Assembly: GCF_017848315.1 (NCBI RefSeq)
Contig: NZ_JAFKEC010000023.1
Span: forward strand, 1-64,000
Direction: 5' to 3'
Source: Pseudomonas palmensis
GTDB taxonomy: Bacteria; Pseudomonadota; Gammaproteobacteria; Pseudomonadales; Pseudomonadaceae
DNA length: 64,000 bases
In this document: positions 1-9,549 of the stretch, in pieces
How positions within the stretch are numbered: position 1 is the first letter of the stretch
Layout of the letters: every line of letters starts with the position of its first letter
Notes under the pieces: model-generated
The model's database searches: none
What the model was told of the DNA's origin: nothing
Seen by the model: only the letters and a program-made list of their open reading frames with translations
Translations under genes and position numbers: made by a program

Positions 1-85
1 GTCCAAGGCCAAGCCGCCGGCCCCTGCGGCCAAGCCCGACCCGGCAAAGAAGCCGCGTACCGCGAAGAAGCCCGCCACGCCCTGA
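1..85 (+). CDS. C-terminal tail of a small Ala/Lys/Pro-rich protein (partial)
   Basis: An open frame enters from the left edge and stops at TGA 83-85. The visible 27 residues are almost only Ala, Lys and Pro with a few Arg, Thr and Asp, typical of a disordered basic tail. In P. putida a DUF2934-type protein with such a tail lies just upstream of glgX, so that is the likely identity, but no diagnostic domain is visible. It ends about 100 bases before glgX in the same direction and could share its transcript. Confidence 0.5.
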   Translation, partial: SKAKPPAPAAKPDPAKKPRTAKKPATP

Positions 86-187
86 CGCCGCCGTACCTTG
101 CGTCACTACCGCCCCGGGGCAGCGCAACGCTGCCCCGGCGCCCAGTGCGTCGCCTTTCGCCCCCCAAGGATCGCTACAAGGATTGCC

Positions 188-2353
188 ATGACCCAGCCCA
201 AGTCCAAACACAACACCCAGCCCGACGCCGTTGAACCTTCGCGCATCCGCGAGGGCCTGCCCTTCCCCCTGGGCGCCACCTGGGACGGCCTGGGTGTGAA
301 CTTCGCACTGTTCTCGGCCAACGCCACCAAGGTCGAACTGTGCCTGTTCGACGCCAGCGGCGAACATGAGCTCGAGCGCATCGAACTGCCCGAGTACACC
401 GACGAGATCTACCACGGCTACCTGCCCGACGCGCACCCGGGGCAGATCTACGGCTACCGCGTGTACGGCCCCTACGAGCCGCAGAACGGGCACCGTTTCA
501 ACCCCAACAAGCTGCTGATCGACCCGTATGCCAAGCAGTTGGTCGGCGAGCTGCGCTGGTCCGAGGCCTTGTTCGGCTACACCATCGGCCACCCCGATGG
601 CGACCTCAGTTTCGACGAGCGCGACAGTGCGCCGTTCGTGCCCAAGTGCAAGGTCATCGACCCGGCCTACACCTGGGGCCGCGACCAGCGCGTGGGCGTG
701 CCGTGGGATCGTACCGTGTTCTACGAAGCGCACGTGCGCGGCATCAGCATGCGTCACCCGGCGGTGCCGGAAGCGGCGCGCGGTACCTTCGCCGGGCTGA
801 TGAACGACGAGCTGCTGGGGCACATCAAGGGCCTGGGCGTCAGCTCCATCGAGCTGCTGCCGATCCACGCCTTCGTCAACGACCAGCACCTGCTGCAAAA
901 GGGCCTGAACAACTACTGGGGCTACAACAGCATCGCCTTCTTCGCGCCCCACCCGCGCTACCTGGCCAACGGCAAGATCGCCGAGTTCAAGGAGATGGTC
1001 GCGCACCTGCACGACGCCGGCCTGGAGGTGATTCTGGACGTGGTCTACAACCACACCGCCGAAGGCAACGAGCAGGGCCCCACACTGTCGATGCGCGGTA
1101 TCGACAACGCCTCGTACTACCGCCTGATGCCCGACGACAAGCGCTACTACATCAACGACTCGGGCACCGGCAACACCCTGGACCTGAGCCACCCCTGCGT
1201 ACTGCAACTGGTCACCGACTCGCTGCGCTACTGGGCAGGCGAGATGCACGTTGATGGCTTTCGCTTCGACCTGGCGACCATCCTGGGCCGCTACCACGAA
1301 GGCTTCGACGAGCGGCACAGCTTTCTGGTGGCTTGCCGCCAGGACCCGCTGCTGAGCCAGGTCAAGCTGATTGCCGAACCCTGGGACTGCGGCCCCGGTG
1401 GCTACCAGGTGGGCAACTTCGCGCCGGGCTGGGCCGAATGGAACGACCGCTTTCGCGACACCGTGCGCGCCTTCTGGAAAGGCGACGAAGGCCAGCTGGC
1501 CGACTTTGCCGCGCGCATGACCGCCTCCGGCGAGCTGTTCAACCGCCGCGGCCGGCGCCCCTATGCCTCGGTCAACTTCATCACCGCCCACGACGGCTTC
1601 ACCCTGCGCGACCTGGTGTCGTACAACGACAAGCACAACGAGGACAACGACGAGAACAACCAGGACGGCAGCAACAACAACATCTCCTGGAACCACGGGG
1701 TCGAGGGGCCCACCGACGACCCCGAGATCAACAGCCTGCGCCAGCGCCAGATGCGCAACTTCTTCGCCACCCTGCTGCTGGCCCAGGGCACGCCGATGAT
1801 CGTGGCCGGCGACGAGTTCAGCCGCACCCAGCACGGCAACAACAACGCCTACTGCCAGGACAGCGAGATCGGCTGGATCAACTGGGACCTGGACGAGCAA
1901 GGCAGCGCCCTGCTCAAGTTCGTCAAGCGCCTGACCAAGCTGCGCCTGGCCTACCCGATCCTGCGCCGCAGCCGCTTCCTGGTGGGCGACTACAACGAGG
2001 CGATCGGGGTCAAGGACGTGACCTGGCTCGCGCCGGACGCCAGCGAGATGAGCGTGGAGCAGTGGGAAGACCCGCAAGGGCGTTGCCTGGGCATGCTCAT
2101 GGACGGGCGCGCGCAGGTCAGCGGCATCCTGCGCCCGGGGGCAGACGCCACCTTGCTGCTGATCGTCAACGCGCACCACGACGGCGTGGACTTCACCCTG
2201 CCCGACGTGCCCGAGGGCGAGTACTGGAACTGCCTGATCGACACCGACCGGCCGCAGCTGCGCAAGGCCCAGCGCCTGGAATTCGGCAGCGTGTTCAACG
2301 TCACCGGACGCTCGTTGCTGCTGTTGGAACTGCAACGGGACGAGGACGCCTGA
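188..2353 (+). CDS. glgX: Glycogen debranching enzyme GlgX (isoamylase-type, GH13)
   Basis: Hydrolyses alpha-1,6 branch linkages in glycogen or maltodextrin in the cytoplasm; in pseudomonads this belongs to the glycogen/trehalose/alpha-glucan network. The product is 721 aa. An N-terminal CBM48 domain (about residues 25-110) is followed by a GH13 barrel with DVVYNHTAEG (region I), GFRFDLA with nucleophile Asp at about 361, LIAEPWD with acid Glu at about 397, and FITAHDGFTLRDL with the third Asp at about 469. A C-terminal beta domain ends the protein. The ATG at 188 is chosen because AAGGA lies six bases upstream and the family starts near here; the frame is open further upstream (to 98) but that stretch is not family-like. 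Confident for the family; branch-length preference cannot be read. Confidence 0.95.
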   Translation: MTQPKSKHNTQPDAVEPSRIREGLPFPLGATWDGLGVNFALFSANATKVELCLFDASGEHELERIELPEYTDEIYHGYLPDAHPGQIYGYRVYGPYEPQNGHRFNPNKLLIDPYAKQLVGELRWSEALFGYTIGHPDGDLSFDERDSAPFVPKCKVIDPAYTWGRDQRVGVPWDRTVFYEAHVRGISMRHPAVPEAARGTFAGLMNDELLGHIKGLGVSSIELLPIHAFVNDQHLLQKGLNNYWGYNSIAFFAPHPRYLANGKIAEFKEMVAHLHDAGLEVILDVVYNHTAEGNEQGPTLSMRGIDNASYYRLMPDDKRYYINDSGTGNTLDLSHPCVLQLVTDSLRYWAGEMHVDGFRFDLATILGRYHEGFDERHSFLVACRQDPLLSQVKLIAEPWDCGPGGYQVGNFAPGWAEWNDRFRDTVRAFWKGDEGQLADFAARMTASGELFNRRGRRPYASVNFITAHDGFTLRDLVSYNDKHNEDNDENNQDGSNNNISWNHGVEGPTDDPEINSLRQRQMRNFFATLLLAQGTPMIVAGDEFSRTQHGNNNAYCQDSEIGWINWDLDEQGSALLKFVKRLTKLRLAYPILRRSRFLVGDYNEAIGVKDVTWLAPDASEMSVEQWEDPQGRCLGMLMDGRAQVSGILRPGADATLLLIVNAHHDGVDFTLPDVPEGEYWNCLIDTDRPQLRKAQRLEFGSVFNVTGRSLLLLELQRDEDA

Positions 2354-2379
2354 CGCTTTAGCAATCATTCGAAATAGCC

Positions 2380-2406
2380 AGCCGCGTTGTCATTCGCAAC
2401 GCGGCT
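2380..2406 (+). terminator. Hairpin downstream of glgX
   Basis: Arms AGCCGCGTTG (2380-2389) and CAACGCGGCT (2397-2406) pair perfectly over 10 bp with a 7-base loop, 27 bases after the glgX stop. There is no T-run, so it is a weak or Rho-assisted terminator, or an mRNA-stabilising hairpin. The rest of the 318-base gap to 2671 shows no gene. Confidence 0.45.
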
Positions 2407-2671
2407 ATGCCCATTCAGTAACCGCTATTTTTCAACCGCTTACCCCCTCCAACACGGCCATCACAAAATAATCACACTATCTTGACGCCTGCCTGCGACT
2501 CTCCTTAGCTACACCTAGAACCACCGTGTTCAACTTCATTCCGGGCCTCTGGCACGCGGCTTTGCGCGCGCCATGGGGCAGGTTTGCTGGTTTGGGTCGC
2601 TCTCTGTTCCTGCCTTACAGCCCGTGACATCAGGCCAGACCTTTGGCTGTAACACACAGAGGAGATCGGCC

Positions 2672-3730
2672 ATGAAAAGCGCACCCTGCCCTTCGGGGCT
2701 CGAGTATGTTTTCTACGCACTGTCGACGTCGCTGCTGCTGGCAACCCCGCTCGAAAGCCTGGCGGCGGGGCTGGAAGACGACGACCCGATGTTCAACCCG
2801 GCACACGGCCTGGCGCTGCCGTCGCTGGTCCCGGCCAGCGTGTCGGGGCTGAGCCTGGGTACGCTGGGGGCGTTTTCCGAACGCCTGGCAGAGCGCACGG
2901 CGGTGTTCGGCGACGAAGGCATTGCCAGCCAGTGGGCGCAGTTCTTTCCCACGCCGGTCAGGACTGCCCCGCAACGCCTGGATGCCCCCAACCAGAACCT
3001 GCAGATCGCCCCCGACCTGTTCGTGCGGGAAACCGCCGGCGGCAACACCCACCGCGCCGGGATCTTCATGGGCCACAGCAACCTGCAGGGCGGCCTGGAC
3101 AATCGCCGGCCACAGCTGGGCGACAAGCAGAACGCCGTGCGCCTGGAAGGGCAAAGCCTGGGCATGTACTGGAGCCTGCAGCATGACCAGGGCTGGCATG
3201 TGGATGCGGTGGCCATGGGCACCCGTTTCGACGCCAGCGGGCGCGGCAGCGACGGCGAACGGCTCGATGGCAACGGGCACGCGCTGACCTTCTCGGTGGA
3301 GGGCGGCTTCCCCATCGGCCTGGGCAAGCACTGGGTGATCGAGCCCCAGGCGCAGTTGATCAACCAGCAGTACTACCCCGGCAACGACGCCCAGGCCCAG
3401 ACCCTGCAGGCCTATGACAGCCAGCCGAGCTGGACCGGTCGGGTGGGGGCGAAGCTGTCGGCCCGCTACGAGGTGCGCGGCATGCCCATCGAACCCTATG
3501 TGCGCACCAACGTGTGGTACGACTTCTCGAACGCCGACACGGTGAGCCTGGACAAGGTCGACAAGATCAGCAGCGGACGCAACGCCACCACCGTGGAGGT
3601 GGGCCTGGGCCTGGTGGCACGGGTGACGCCCAAGGTGGCGCTGTTTGTCAGTGCCGATTACAGCAGCGACGTGGACGACAACGACTTGAACGGGTTGATC
3701 GGCAACCTGGGGGTGCGTGTGCGCTGGTGA
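2672..3730 (+). CDS. Autotransporter-type outer-membrane beta-barrel protein without passenger
   Basis: A 352-aa protein with an N-terminal signal peptide (hydrophobic run ALSTSLLLATPLESLAAG). About 90 residues later it enters a beta-barrel like the C-terminal domain of autotransporters, with alternating aromatic/polar strands (HRAGIFMGHS, LGMYWSLQ, YVRTNVWYDF) and a final strand ending in Trp (LGVRVRW), the usual outer-membrane signature. The passenger that would be exported is almost absent: only about 80 low-complexity residues precede the barrel. AGAGGAG eight bases before the ATG supports this start. It stands alone between glgX and a regulator. Function unknown; a porin-like or adhesin-scaffold role is possible. 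Confidence 0.75.
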   Translation: MKSAPCPSGLEYVFYALSTSLLLATPLESLAAGLEDDDPMFNPAHGLALPSLVPASVSGLSLGTLGAFSERLAERTAVFGDEGIASQWAQFFPTPVRTAPQRLDAPNQNLQIAPDLFVRETAGGNTHRAGIFMGHSNLQGGLDNRRPQLGDKQNAVRLEGQSLGMYWSLQHDQGWHVDAVAMGTRFDASGRGSDGERLDGNGHALTFSVEGGFPIGLGKHWVIEPQAQLINQQYYPGNDAQAQTLQAYDSQPSWTGRVGAKLSARYEVRGMPIEPYVRTNVWYDFSNADTVSLDKVDKISSGRNATTVEVGLGLVARVTPKVALFVSADYSSDVDDNDLNGLIGNLGVRVRW

Positions 3731-3742
3731 GCGGCGCTGAAT

Positions 3743-3767
3743 GCATCGCGGGTCAGGCCCGCGATGC
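3743..3767. repeat. REP-like hairpin (GCATCGCGGG palindrome)
   Basis: Arms GCATCGCGGG (3743-3752) and CCCGCGATGC (3758-3767) form a perfect 10-bp stem with loop TCAGG. This is the short form of the CATCGCGGGTCAAGCCCGC REP family seen elsewhere in this window. It lies 12 bases after the autotransporter stop and may act as its terminator or transcript stabiliser. Confidence 0.7.
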
Positions 3768-3848
3768 GACGCGCATACCCCCGTCAACCTGAGGTTGACA
3801 GCTTATGTATACTGGCCGGCCATGCCCTCGCCAAGGACACCCCAGCGC

Positions 3849-4934
3849 ATGACCGAAAACAGCTTCGCCTTTCGCCTCAAGGAACTGCTCGAACACCACA
3901 AGCTGACGCTGCAGGCGGTAGGCACGGCCCTGGGGATCTCGCGCACCGCCGTGCACAAATGGACCCGCGGCGGCGAGATCGACTACGCCAACCTGCGCAA
4001 GCTGGCCGACTTTCTCAAGGTCAACTGGATCTGGCTGCGCTACGGCGAAGAAGCCCTGCAGGACGTGCAGCAGACCCAGGTGGTGGAGCTGCCGATGACC
4101 GACCTGCGCCGGCGCTACACCGCCGAGATCATGGAGAGCGAAACCCGCATGAAGCTGGCCCAGGAAGGCGCCCGCATCGTGACCTGGGAATGGAACCTGA
4201 TCAGCGACGAACTCACCTACTCGCCCAACGTCGAGGCCGTGTACGGCTGGCAGGTGATCCGCAACGAAGACTTCTGGGTGCACCTGCCCCCCGAGGACGT
4301 CGAGATGCTGCAGGCGCTGTACAGCAAGACCCTGCTCGAAGGCGAAGGCTGCGAGTGCGACTTTCGCATCTATCGCCCCGACGGCGAGATGCGCTGGATC
4401 GCCTCCCGCGCCACGGTGGTGCGCGACAGCGCCGGGCGCGCGGTGAAGATGGTCGGCATCAGCATGGACAACACCGAGCGCAAGGTCGCCGAAGAGCAAC
4501 TGCGCAACAGCGAGGAACGTTTTCGCGCCATCTTCGAACTGGCCTGGGGCGCGCTGGCCTACATCGACCCGGACGGCACCTGGCAGCGGGTCAACGGCAG
4601 CTTCTGCGAGCTGCTGGGCTACAGCGCCGAAACGCTGTACGGCATGACCTTCCAGCAACTGACCCACCCCGACGACCTGGCCGCCAACCTGCAGTTGCTG
4701 CAGCGCCTGCTGGCCGGCGAGATCGAGCGCTACGAAGTGGAAAAGCGCGTGCGCCACAAGCAGGGCCACTACATCTGGGTACGTGCACGTACCGCCCTGC
4801 AGCGCCGCCAGGACGGCCAGCCGCAGCATCTGATCAGCGTGTTCGAGGACATCGGCGCCGAACGCCAGGAACGCGAACGCCTGCAGGCACGTATCGAGGC
4901 GCTTGAAGCACAGCGCGGGGCTTCGCAGGCATGA
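3849..4934 (+). CDS. XRE-type HTH protein with two PAS domains
   Basis: A 361-aa cytoplasmic regulator. Residues about 5-70 form a Cro/CI-type helix-turn-helix (LTLQAVGTALGISRTAVHKW), followed by two PAS/PAC units: about 95-220 (ARIVTWEWNLISDELTYSPN, WIASRATVVRD) and about 225-345 (RFRAIFELAWGALAYIDPDG, RHKQGHYIWVRART). A short coiled tail rich in Glu, Arg and Ala ends it. No kinase, GGDEF or EAL domain is present, so it probably senses through PAS and binds DNA directly. The ATG at 3849 gives the best family start; an in-frame ATG at 3822 is an alternative. The stop overlaps the next gene by ATGA, so the two are translationally coupled. Ligand and targets unknown. Confidence 0.85.
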   Translation: MTENSFAFRLKELLEHHKLTLQAVGTALGISRTAVHKWTRGGEIDYANLRKLADFLKVNWIWLRYGEEALQDVQQTQVVELPMTDLRRRYTAEIMESETRMKLAQEGARIVTWEWNLISDELTYSPNVEAVYGWQVIRNEDFWVHLPPEDVEMLQALYSKTLLEGEGCECDFRIYRPDGEMRWIASRATVVRDSAGRAVKMVGISMDNTERKVAEEQLRNSEERFRAIFELAWGALAYIDPDGTWQRVNGSFCELLGYSAETLYGMTFQQLTHPDDLAANLQLLQRLLAGEIERYEVEKRVRHKQGHYIWVRARTALQRRQDGQPQHLISVFEDIGAERQERERLQARIEALEAQRGASQA

Positions 4935-5176
4935 GCCGCTTCGTGGGGGTGTTTCACTTGCGAAGCCGGCATGCCGTGGACAGGGGCTTCAAGGTGCACG
5001 CGCTACACAGCGACAATCATGCCGATGCGCACCTTGAAGCGGGCGACATACGCAATGAACAGGGCTACCAGGACGATCAGACCTGCGACTTCACCGTGAT
5101 CGAGATTGCCAGCACTGCCCTGGCGCCCCGGCGCCTGAGCTGGCTGGAGCGCATCACGGGCAAGCTGCATGCATGA
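4931..5176 (+). CDS. Small conserved protein, first of a tandem pair
   Basis: An 81-aa protein whose ATG overlaps the stop of the PAS regulator (ATGA). It shares its plan with the next gene: start MSRFVGVFH, central GFKVHALHSDNHADAH, then the C-terminal block LSWLERITGKL. There is no signal peptide, Cys pair or membrane segment. The family is not recognised. Coupling to a PAS/HTH protein suggests a partner or output protein, which is inference only. Confidence 0.7.
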   Translation: MSRFVGVFHLRSRHAVDRGFKVHALHSDNHADAHLEAGDIRNEQGYQDDQTCDFTVIEIASTALAPRRLSWLERITGKLHA

Positions 5177-5206
5177 CCCCATCCCTGATCTGACTGCGGG
5201 GCGCAC

Positions 5207-5458
5207 ATGAGCCGCTTTGTCGCTGTGTTTCACCACTGGCATATCACCAAACGCAACCTTGGCTTCGAGGTGCACAGCCTGGCAGGTCGCGATCAGGCAC
5301 AGGCGCACCGCGAAGCCTGCGCACGGTTGGCCGATCAGGAAGTGAGCGATATCGTGCGCTGCGCCTTCACCCTGGTTGAGATCGGCGCGCATGAACACGT
5401 TGCGCGCCCGCTGAGCTGGCGCGAGCGCATCACCGGGCGTTTCGAGGGGCGTGGCTAG
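5207..5458 (+). CDS. Small conserved protein, second of a tandem pair
   Basis: An 83-aa paralogue of the preceding gene. MSRFVAVFH matches MSRFVGVFH, GFEVHSLAGRDQAQAH matches GFKVHALHSDNHADAH, and LSWRERITGRF matches LSWLERITGKL, with the same spacing. It lies 30 bases downstream with the same orientation, so the pair arose by tandem duplication and probably belongs to the PAS regulator operon. Its last four bases overlap the stop of the convergent lipoprotein gene. No function is recognised. Confidence 0.7.
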   Translation: MSRFVAVFHHWHITKRNLGFEVHSLAGRDQAQAHREACARLADQEVSDIVRCAFTLVEIGAHEHVARPLSWRERITGRFEGRG

Positions 5459-5805
5459 AGGCAGGTGGCCAACGCCGCCATGCGCCGCTGGGCCAATGCA
5501 TCGTCCTTGAGGGTGTAGAACTTGACCACCGTGCCGCCGGCTTCGGCGCGCACATCGGCGAAGTATTCGGCATCGCGTGTCGACACCGTGGCCCCGCCGT
5601 TGGGGCCGGCGTCGAGGTAGCCGCTGGCATCCACGCCGAAGACGGCTTCGTCCTGCCAACCGAACTGGATGCACTCGGCCACCAGCGGCTCGGCCTTGGC
5701 CGAGGTGAAGGTCTTGTGCGGTGCGCCCAGGCGAGCCTGGTTCATCGTCGACGAGGCGCATCCGGCCAGCACCAGTGCCGTACCCAATAGCATTGCTGCG
5801 CGCAT
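5455..5805 (-). CDS. Small predicted lipoprotein
   Basis: A 116-aa protein with a lipoprotein signal: MRAAMLLGTALVLAGC, where LAGC is a lipobox and Cys16 would be lipidated. GGGAGAG lies about seven bases before the ATG. The mature part (CIQFGWQDEAVFGVDASGYL) has no recognised catalytic motif. It ends head-to-head with the small gene on the other strand, with a 4-base overlap. Probably anchored in the cell envelope; function unknown. Confidence 0.75.
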   Translation of the reverse strand: MRAAMLLGTALVLAGCASSTMNQARLGAPHKTFTSAKAEPLVAECIQFGWQDEAVFGVDASGYLDAGPNGGATVSTRDAEYFADVRAEAGGTVVKFYTLKDDALAQRRMAALATCL

Positions 5806-5844
5806 GGTTGTCTCTCCCGTTGGTTGTGTGTCGGCAGCACCGGG

Positions 5845-5886
5845 CTCTTCGCTGGCCCTGTAGAAGCTGGCCTTGCCAGCGAAGAG
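5845..5886. repeat. REP-type inverted repeat
   Basis: Arms CTCTTCGCTGG (5845-5855) and CCAGCGAAGAG (5876-5886) are perfect complements over 11 bp, separated by 20 bases that include GTAGAAGCTGGCCTTGCCAG, a diverged copy of the GTAGGAGCCGGCCTTGCCGG element. It lies between two divergent lipoprotein genes. Confidence 0.65.
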
Positions 5887-5946
5887 GCCTGGCCTGCTGA
5901 TTGAAAAAGGAGCGACTGTAGCATTGCCCCGGCCCCCGGTGAGAGA

Positions 5947-6255
5947 ATGCCGCGCAGAAAAACGGACCCTCCCCCTGTGCCAAGGAACAGCACCATCCGA
6001 ATCCTCTCGCTCGCCCTCATCGTCTCCACCCTCGCCCTCACCAGCTGCGGCACCATGATGCGCGGTGGGTACTGCGCCGAATGTGCATCCCCAGGCATGT
6101 ACCGGGGCGTGCGCAACAACTTCTCGTTCCTGTTCAGCGCCACCTCGGCGCAGTTCTGCTGGCCGCTGATCGTGTGCCCGCTGGCGTTTATCGTCACCGC
6201 GCCCGTGGATATCGTGATCGATACCGCAATGATCCCCGCCGACCTCTCGCGCTGA
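5947..6255 (+). CDS. YceK/YidQ-like small lipoprotein
   Basis: A 102-aa protein with a basic, proline-rich start, a hydrophobic helix (ILSLALIVSTLALTSC) and a lipobox-like LTSC. The mature domain has MYRGVRNNFSF, CWPLIVCPLAFIVTAPVDIVIDTAMIP, matching the YceK/YidQ (DUF1375-type) family of short envelope lipoproteins that end near the VDxxxDTxxLP motif. An in-frame GTG at residue 11 would give a more usual signal length and cannot be excluded. Single gene, function unknown. Confidence 0.75.
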   Translation: MPRRKTDPPPVPRNSTIRILSLALIVSTLALTSCGTMMRGGYCAECASPGMYRGVRNNFSFLFSATSAQFCWPLIVCPLAFIVTAPVDIVIDTAMIPADLSR

Positions 6256-6485
6256 ATGCCAAACAATCGAATCCCTCTATAGGTTCATCGACAAGGTCGA
6301 TTAGTCACAAATTAAGTAAGGGCATAAACTGCCCCCGAATGCGCGCAATACACCCACGATAGAAAGGGTCTTGGCGCGCACCCTCTGTGACTAGCCTGCA
6401 TACCACTTACCGATCCTGACGCTGATCTCGGCGGGCCTGCGCGTGCGCGGCCGATTCTGGAGCTCGTTTGTACAAGGAGATAACC

Positions 6486-9400
6486 ATGGGACTGGGCAGA
6501 AGACAGTTCTTCAAGCTGTGCACCGTCGGCGCTGCCACCGCCACTGCGGCCAGCCTGGGCTTCGCCCCGGGCATGGCCCAGGCCACCCAATCACGCCAGT
6601 ACAAGCTGCTGCGCGCCAAGGAAACCCGCAACAACTGCACCTACTGCTCGGTGGGTTGCGGCGTGCTGATGTACAGCCTTGGCGACGGCGCCAAGAACGC
6701 CAAGGCGCGTATCTTCCACATCGAAGGCGACCCCGATCACCCGGTCAGCCGCGGCTCGCTGTGCCCCAAGGGCGCGGGCCTGGTGGACTACATCCACAGC
6801 GAACAACGCCTGCTCTACCCCGAATACCGCGCCCCTGGCTCGGACAAATGGCAGCGCATCAGCTGGGATCACGCCATCGAGCGCATCGCACGCCTGATGA
6901 AGGACGACCGTGACGCCAACTTCATCGAGAAGAACGACAAGGGCACCACGGTCAACCGCTGGCTGAGCACCGGCATGCTGTGCAGCTCGGCCGCCAGCAG
7001 CGAAACCGGCTCGCTGGACCAGCGCTTCACCCGCGCCCTGGGCATCCTGGGCACCGACAGCCAGGCCCGTGTGTGCCACGCCCCTACCGTCTCGGCCCTG
7101 GCGCCGACCTTCGGGCGCGGCGCCATGACCAACAACTGGGTCGACATCAAGAACGCCAACGTGGTGCTGATCATGGGCGGCAACCCCGCCGAGGCGCACC
7201 CGGTGGGCTTCAAGTGGGTGATCGAGGCCAAGATCCGCAATGGCGCCAAGGTCATCGTGGTGGACCCGCGCTTCAACCGCAGCGCCGCCGTGGCCGACAT
7301 CTACTCGCCGATTCGCGCCGGCTCCGACGTGACCTTCCTGATGGGCGTGGTCAACTACCTGATCACCCACGACAAGATCCAGCACGACTACGTGCGCGCC
7401 TACACCAACGCCAGCCTGATCGTGCGCGAGGACTACAGCTTCGACGACGGCCTGTTCAGCGGCTACGACCCGGCCAAGCGCAGTTACGATCGCAGCTCCT
7501 GGACCTACGAGCTGGACGCCGACGGCTTCGCCAGGCGCGACATGACCCTGAGCCACCCGCGCTGCGTGTGGAACCTGCTCAAGACCCACGTCAGCCGCTA
7601 CACCCCGGACATGGTCACCAACATCTGCGGCACGCCCAAGGCCGACTTCCTGCAGATCTGCGAGATCCTCGGTACCACCAGTGCCCCGGACAAGACCGCC
7701 ACCTTCCTCTACGCCCTGGGCTGGACCCACCACACCAACGGCGCGCAGATGATCCGAGGCTCGGGCATGATCCAGCTGCTGCTGGGCAACATCGGCATGG
7801 CCGGTGGCGGGGTCAACGCCCTGCGCGGCCACTCCAACATCCAGGGCTACACCGACCTGGGCCTGCTCTCGCTGCGCCTGCCCGGCTACATGAACCTGCC
7901 ATCGGATGCGCAGACCGACCTGGCCACCTACCTCAAGCAGACCACGCCCAGCGCGGTGCTGCCCGACCAGGTCAACTACTACAAGCACACCCCCAAGTTC
8001 TTCGTCAGCCTGATGAAGAGCCTGTGGGGCGACAAGGCCACCAAGGACAACGACTGGGGCTTCGACTGGCTGCCCAAGTGGGACGACAGCTACGACGTGC
8101 TCAACTACAGCAACCGCATGTACGAGGGCAAGGTCAACGGCTACATCGCCCAGGGCTTCAACCCGGTGGCGGCGTTCCCGGACAAGAACAAGGCCCAGGC
8201 CGCGCTGGAGAAACTCAAGTTCCTGGTGATCATCGACCCGCTGGCCACCGAGACCTCGAGCTTCTGGCAGAACCACGGCGAGGAGCACGACGTGGACACC
8301 GCGGCGATCCAGACCGAAGTGTTCCGCCTGCCCTCCTCCTGCTTTGCCGAGGAAGACGGCTCGATCGTCAACTCTGGGCGCTGGCTGCAATGGCACTGGG
8401 CCGGCGCTGCGCCGCCCGGCGAGGCCTGGCACGACGGCAAGATCCTCGGCCACCTGTTCCTGAAGATCCGCGAGCTGTACGAGAAGGAAGGCGGTGCCAA
8501 CCCCGCGCCGATCCTCAACATGGCCTGGGACTATGCCGACCCGTTCGACCCCAAGCCCGAGGAAGTGGCCAAGGAATCCAACGGCCGCGCCCTGGCCGAC
8601 CTGCACGACGAACAGGGCAACCTGATTCTGCGCAAGGGCCAGTTGCTCGACGACTTCTCGCAGCTGCGCGACGACGGCACCACTGCCAGCTTCAACTGGA
8701 TCTTCGCCGGCTCCTGGACCGAAAAGGGCAACCAGATGGCACGGCGCGACAACGCCGACAGCGGCCTGGGCTGCACCCCGGGCTGGGCCTGGGCGTGGCC
8801 GCAGAACCGGCGCATTCTCTACAACCGCGCCTCGGCCGACCCCCAGGGCAAGCCGTGGGACCCCAAGCGCAAGCTGATCGGCTGGGACGGGGCGCGCTGG
8901 AGCGGCGTGGACGTGCCGGACTTCGCCGTCACCGCTGCACCGGGCACCAACACCAACCCGTTCATCATGCTGCCTGAAGGCCTGGGCCGGCTGTTCTCGG
9001 TGGGCGCGATGAACGACGGGCCGTTCCCCGAACACTACGAGCCCACCGAAAGCCCGCTGGCGAACAACCCGCTGCACCCGAACGTGACCTACAGCCCCAC
9101 CGCGCGGGTGTACGAAAGCGATCGCAAGCGCATGGGCAGCCGCGAGCAGTTCCCGTATGTGGCCACCACCTACTCGATCACCGAGCTGTTCCGCCACTGG
9201 ACCAAGCATGCGCGGCTCAACGCCATCGTGCAGCCCGAGCAGTTCATCGAGATCGGCGAGAAGCTGGCCGCCGACAAGGGCATCGTGCAGGGCGACCTGG
9301 TGCGCGTCAGCACCCAGCGTGGCTACATCAAGGCCAAGGCCGTGGTGACCAAGCGCATCCGCCGCCTGGCCATCGACGGGCAGGACGTCGACACCATCGG

Positions 9401-9536
9401 CATCCCCTGCCACTGGGGCTATGAAGGCACCACGCGCAAGGGCTTTCTGGCCAATACCCTGACCCCGGGGGTGGGCGATTCCAATACCCACACGCCGGAA
9501 TACAAGGCGTTTCTCGTGAACATCGAAAAGGCCTGA
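6486..9536 (+). CDS. fdnG: Formate dehydrogenase-N/O alpha subunit, Cys form
   Basis: The periplasmic catalytic subunit that oxidises formate to CO2 at a Mo/W-bis-MGD centre. Length 1016 aa matches the E. coli enzymes (about 1015). It begins with a twin-arginine signal (GRRQFFKLC). An N-terminal [4Fe-4S] site is formed by Cys51, Cys54, Cys58 and a later Cys in SLCPKGAG. The metal ligand is Cys197 in [11 protein letters not shown], read from TGC; E. coli FdnG has Sec (UGA) here in VUHGPT. AAGGAGA five bases before the ATG fixes the start. First gene of fdnGHI-fdhE. The name fdoG is equally possible, since the N and O isoenzymes cannot be separated by eye. Confidence 0.95.
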   Translation: MGLGRRQFFKLCTVGAATATAASLGFAPGMAQATQSRQYKLLRAKETRNNCTYCSVGCGVLMYSLGDGAKNAKARIFHIEGDPDHPVSRGSLCPKGAGLVDYIHSEQRLLYPEYRAPGSDKWQRISWDHAIERIARLMKDDRDANFIEKNDKGTTVNRWLSTGMLCSSAASSETGSLDQRFTRALGILGTDSQARVCHAPTVSALAPTFGRGAMTNNWVDIKNANVVLIMGGNPAEAHPVGFKWVIEAKIRNGAKVIVVDPRFNRSAAVADIYSPIRAGSDVTFLMGVVNYLITHDKIQHDYVRAYTNASLIVREDYSFDDGLFSGYDPAKRSYDRSSWTYELDADGFARRDMTLSHPRCVWNLLKTHVSRYTPDMVTNICGTPKADFLQICEILGTTSAPDKTATFLYALGWTHHTNGAQMIRGSGMIQLLLGNIGMAGGGVNALRGHSNIQGYTDLGLLSLRLPGYMNLPSDAQTDLATYLKQTTPSAVLPDQVNYYKHTPKFFVSLMKSLWGDKATKDNDWGFDWLPKWDDSYDVLNYSNRMYEGKVNGYIAQGFNPVAAFPDKNKAQAALEKLKFLVIIDPLATETSSFWQNHGEEHDVDTAAIQTEVFRLPSSCFAEEDGSIVNSGRWLQWHWAGAAPPGEAWHDGKILGHLFLKIRELYEKEGGANPAPILNMAWDYADPFDPKPEEVAKESNGRALADLHDEQGNLILRKGQLLDDFSQLRDDGTTASFNWIFAGSWTEKGNQMARRDNADSGLGCTPGWAWAWPQNRRILYNRASADPQGKPWDPKRKLIGWDGARWSGVDVPDFAVTAAPGTNTNPFIMLPEGLGRLFSVGAMNDGPFPEHYEPTESPLANNPLHPNVTYSPTARVYESDRKRMGSREQFPYVATTYSITELFRHWTKHARLNAIVQPEQFIEIGEKLAADKGIVQGDLVRVSTQRGYIKAKAVVTKRIRRLAIDGQDVDTIGIPCHWGYEGTTRKGFLANTLTPGVGDSNTHTPEYKAFLVNIEKA

Positions 9537-9549
9537 GGGAGCGAACTTC

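Noticed and set aside
3795..3813. TTGACA followed by TATACT before the XRE-PAS gene
   Set aside because: The hexamers are only 7 bases apart, too close for a sigma70 promoter.
7071..7079. Search for an in-frame TGA (selenocysteine) in fdnG
   Set aside because: The codon is TGC and the frame has no internal stop; no SECIS element is needed.
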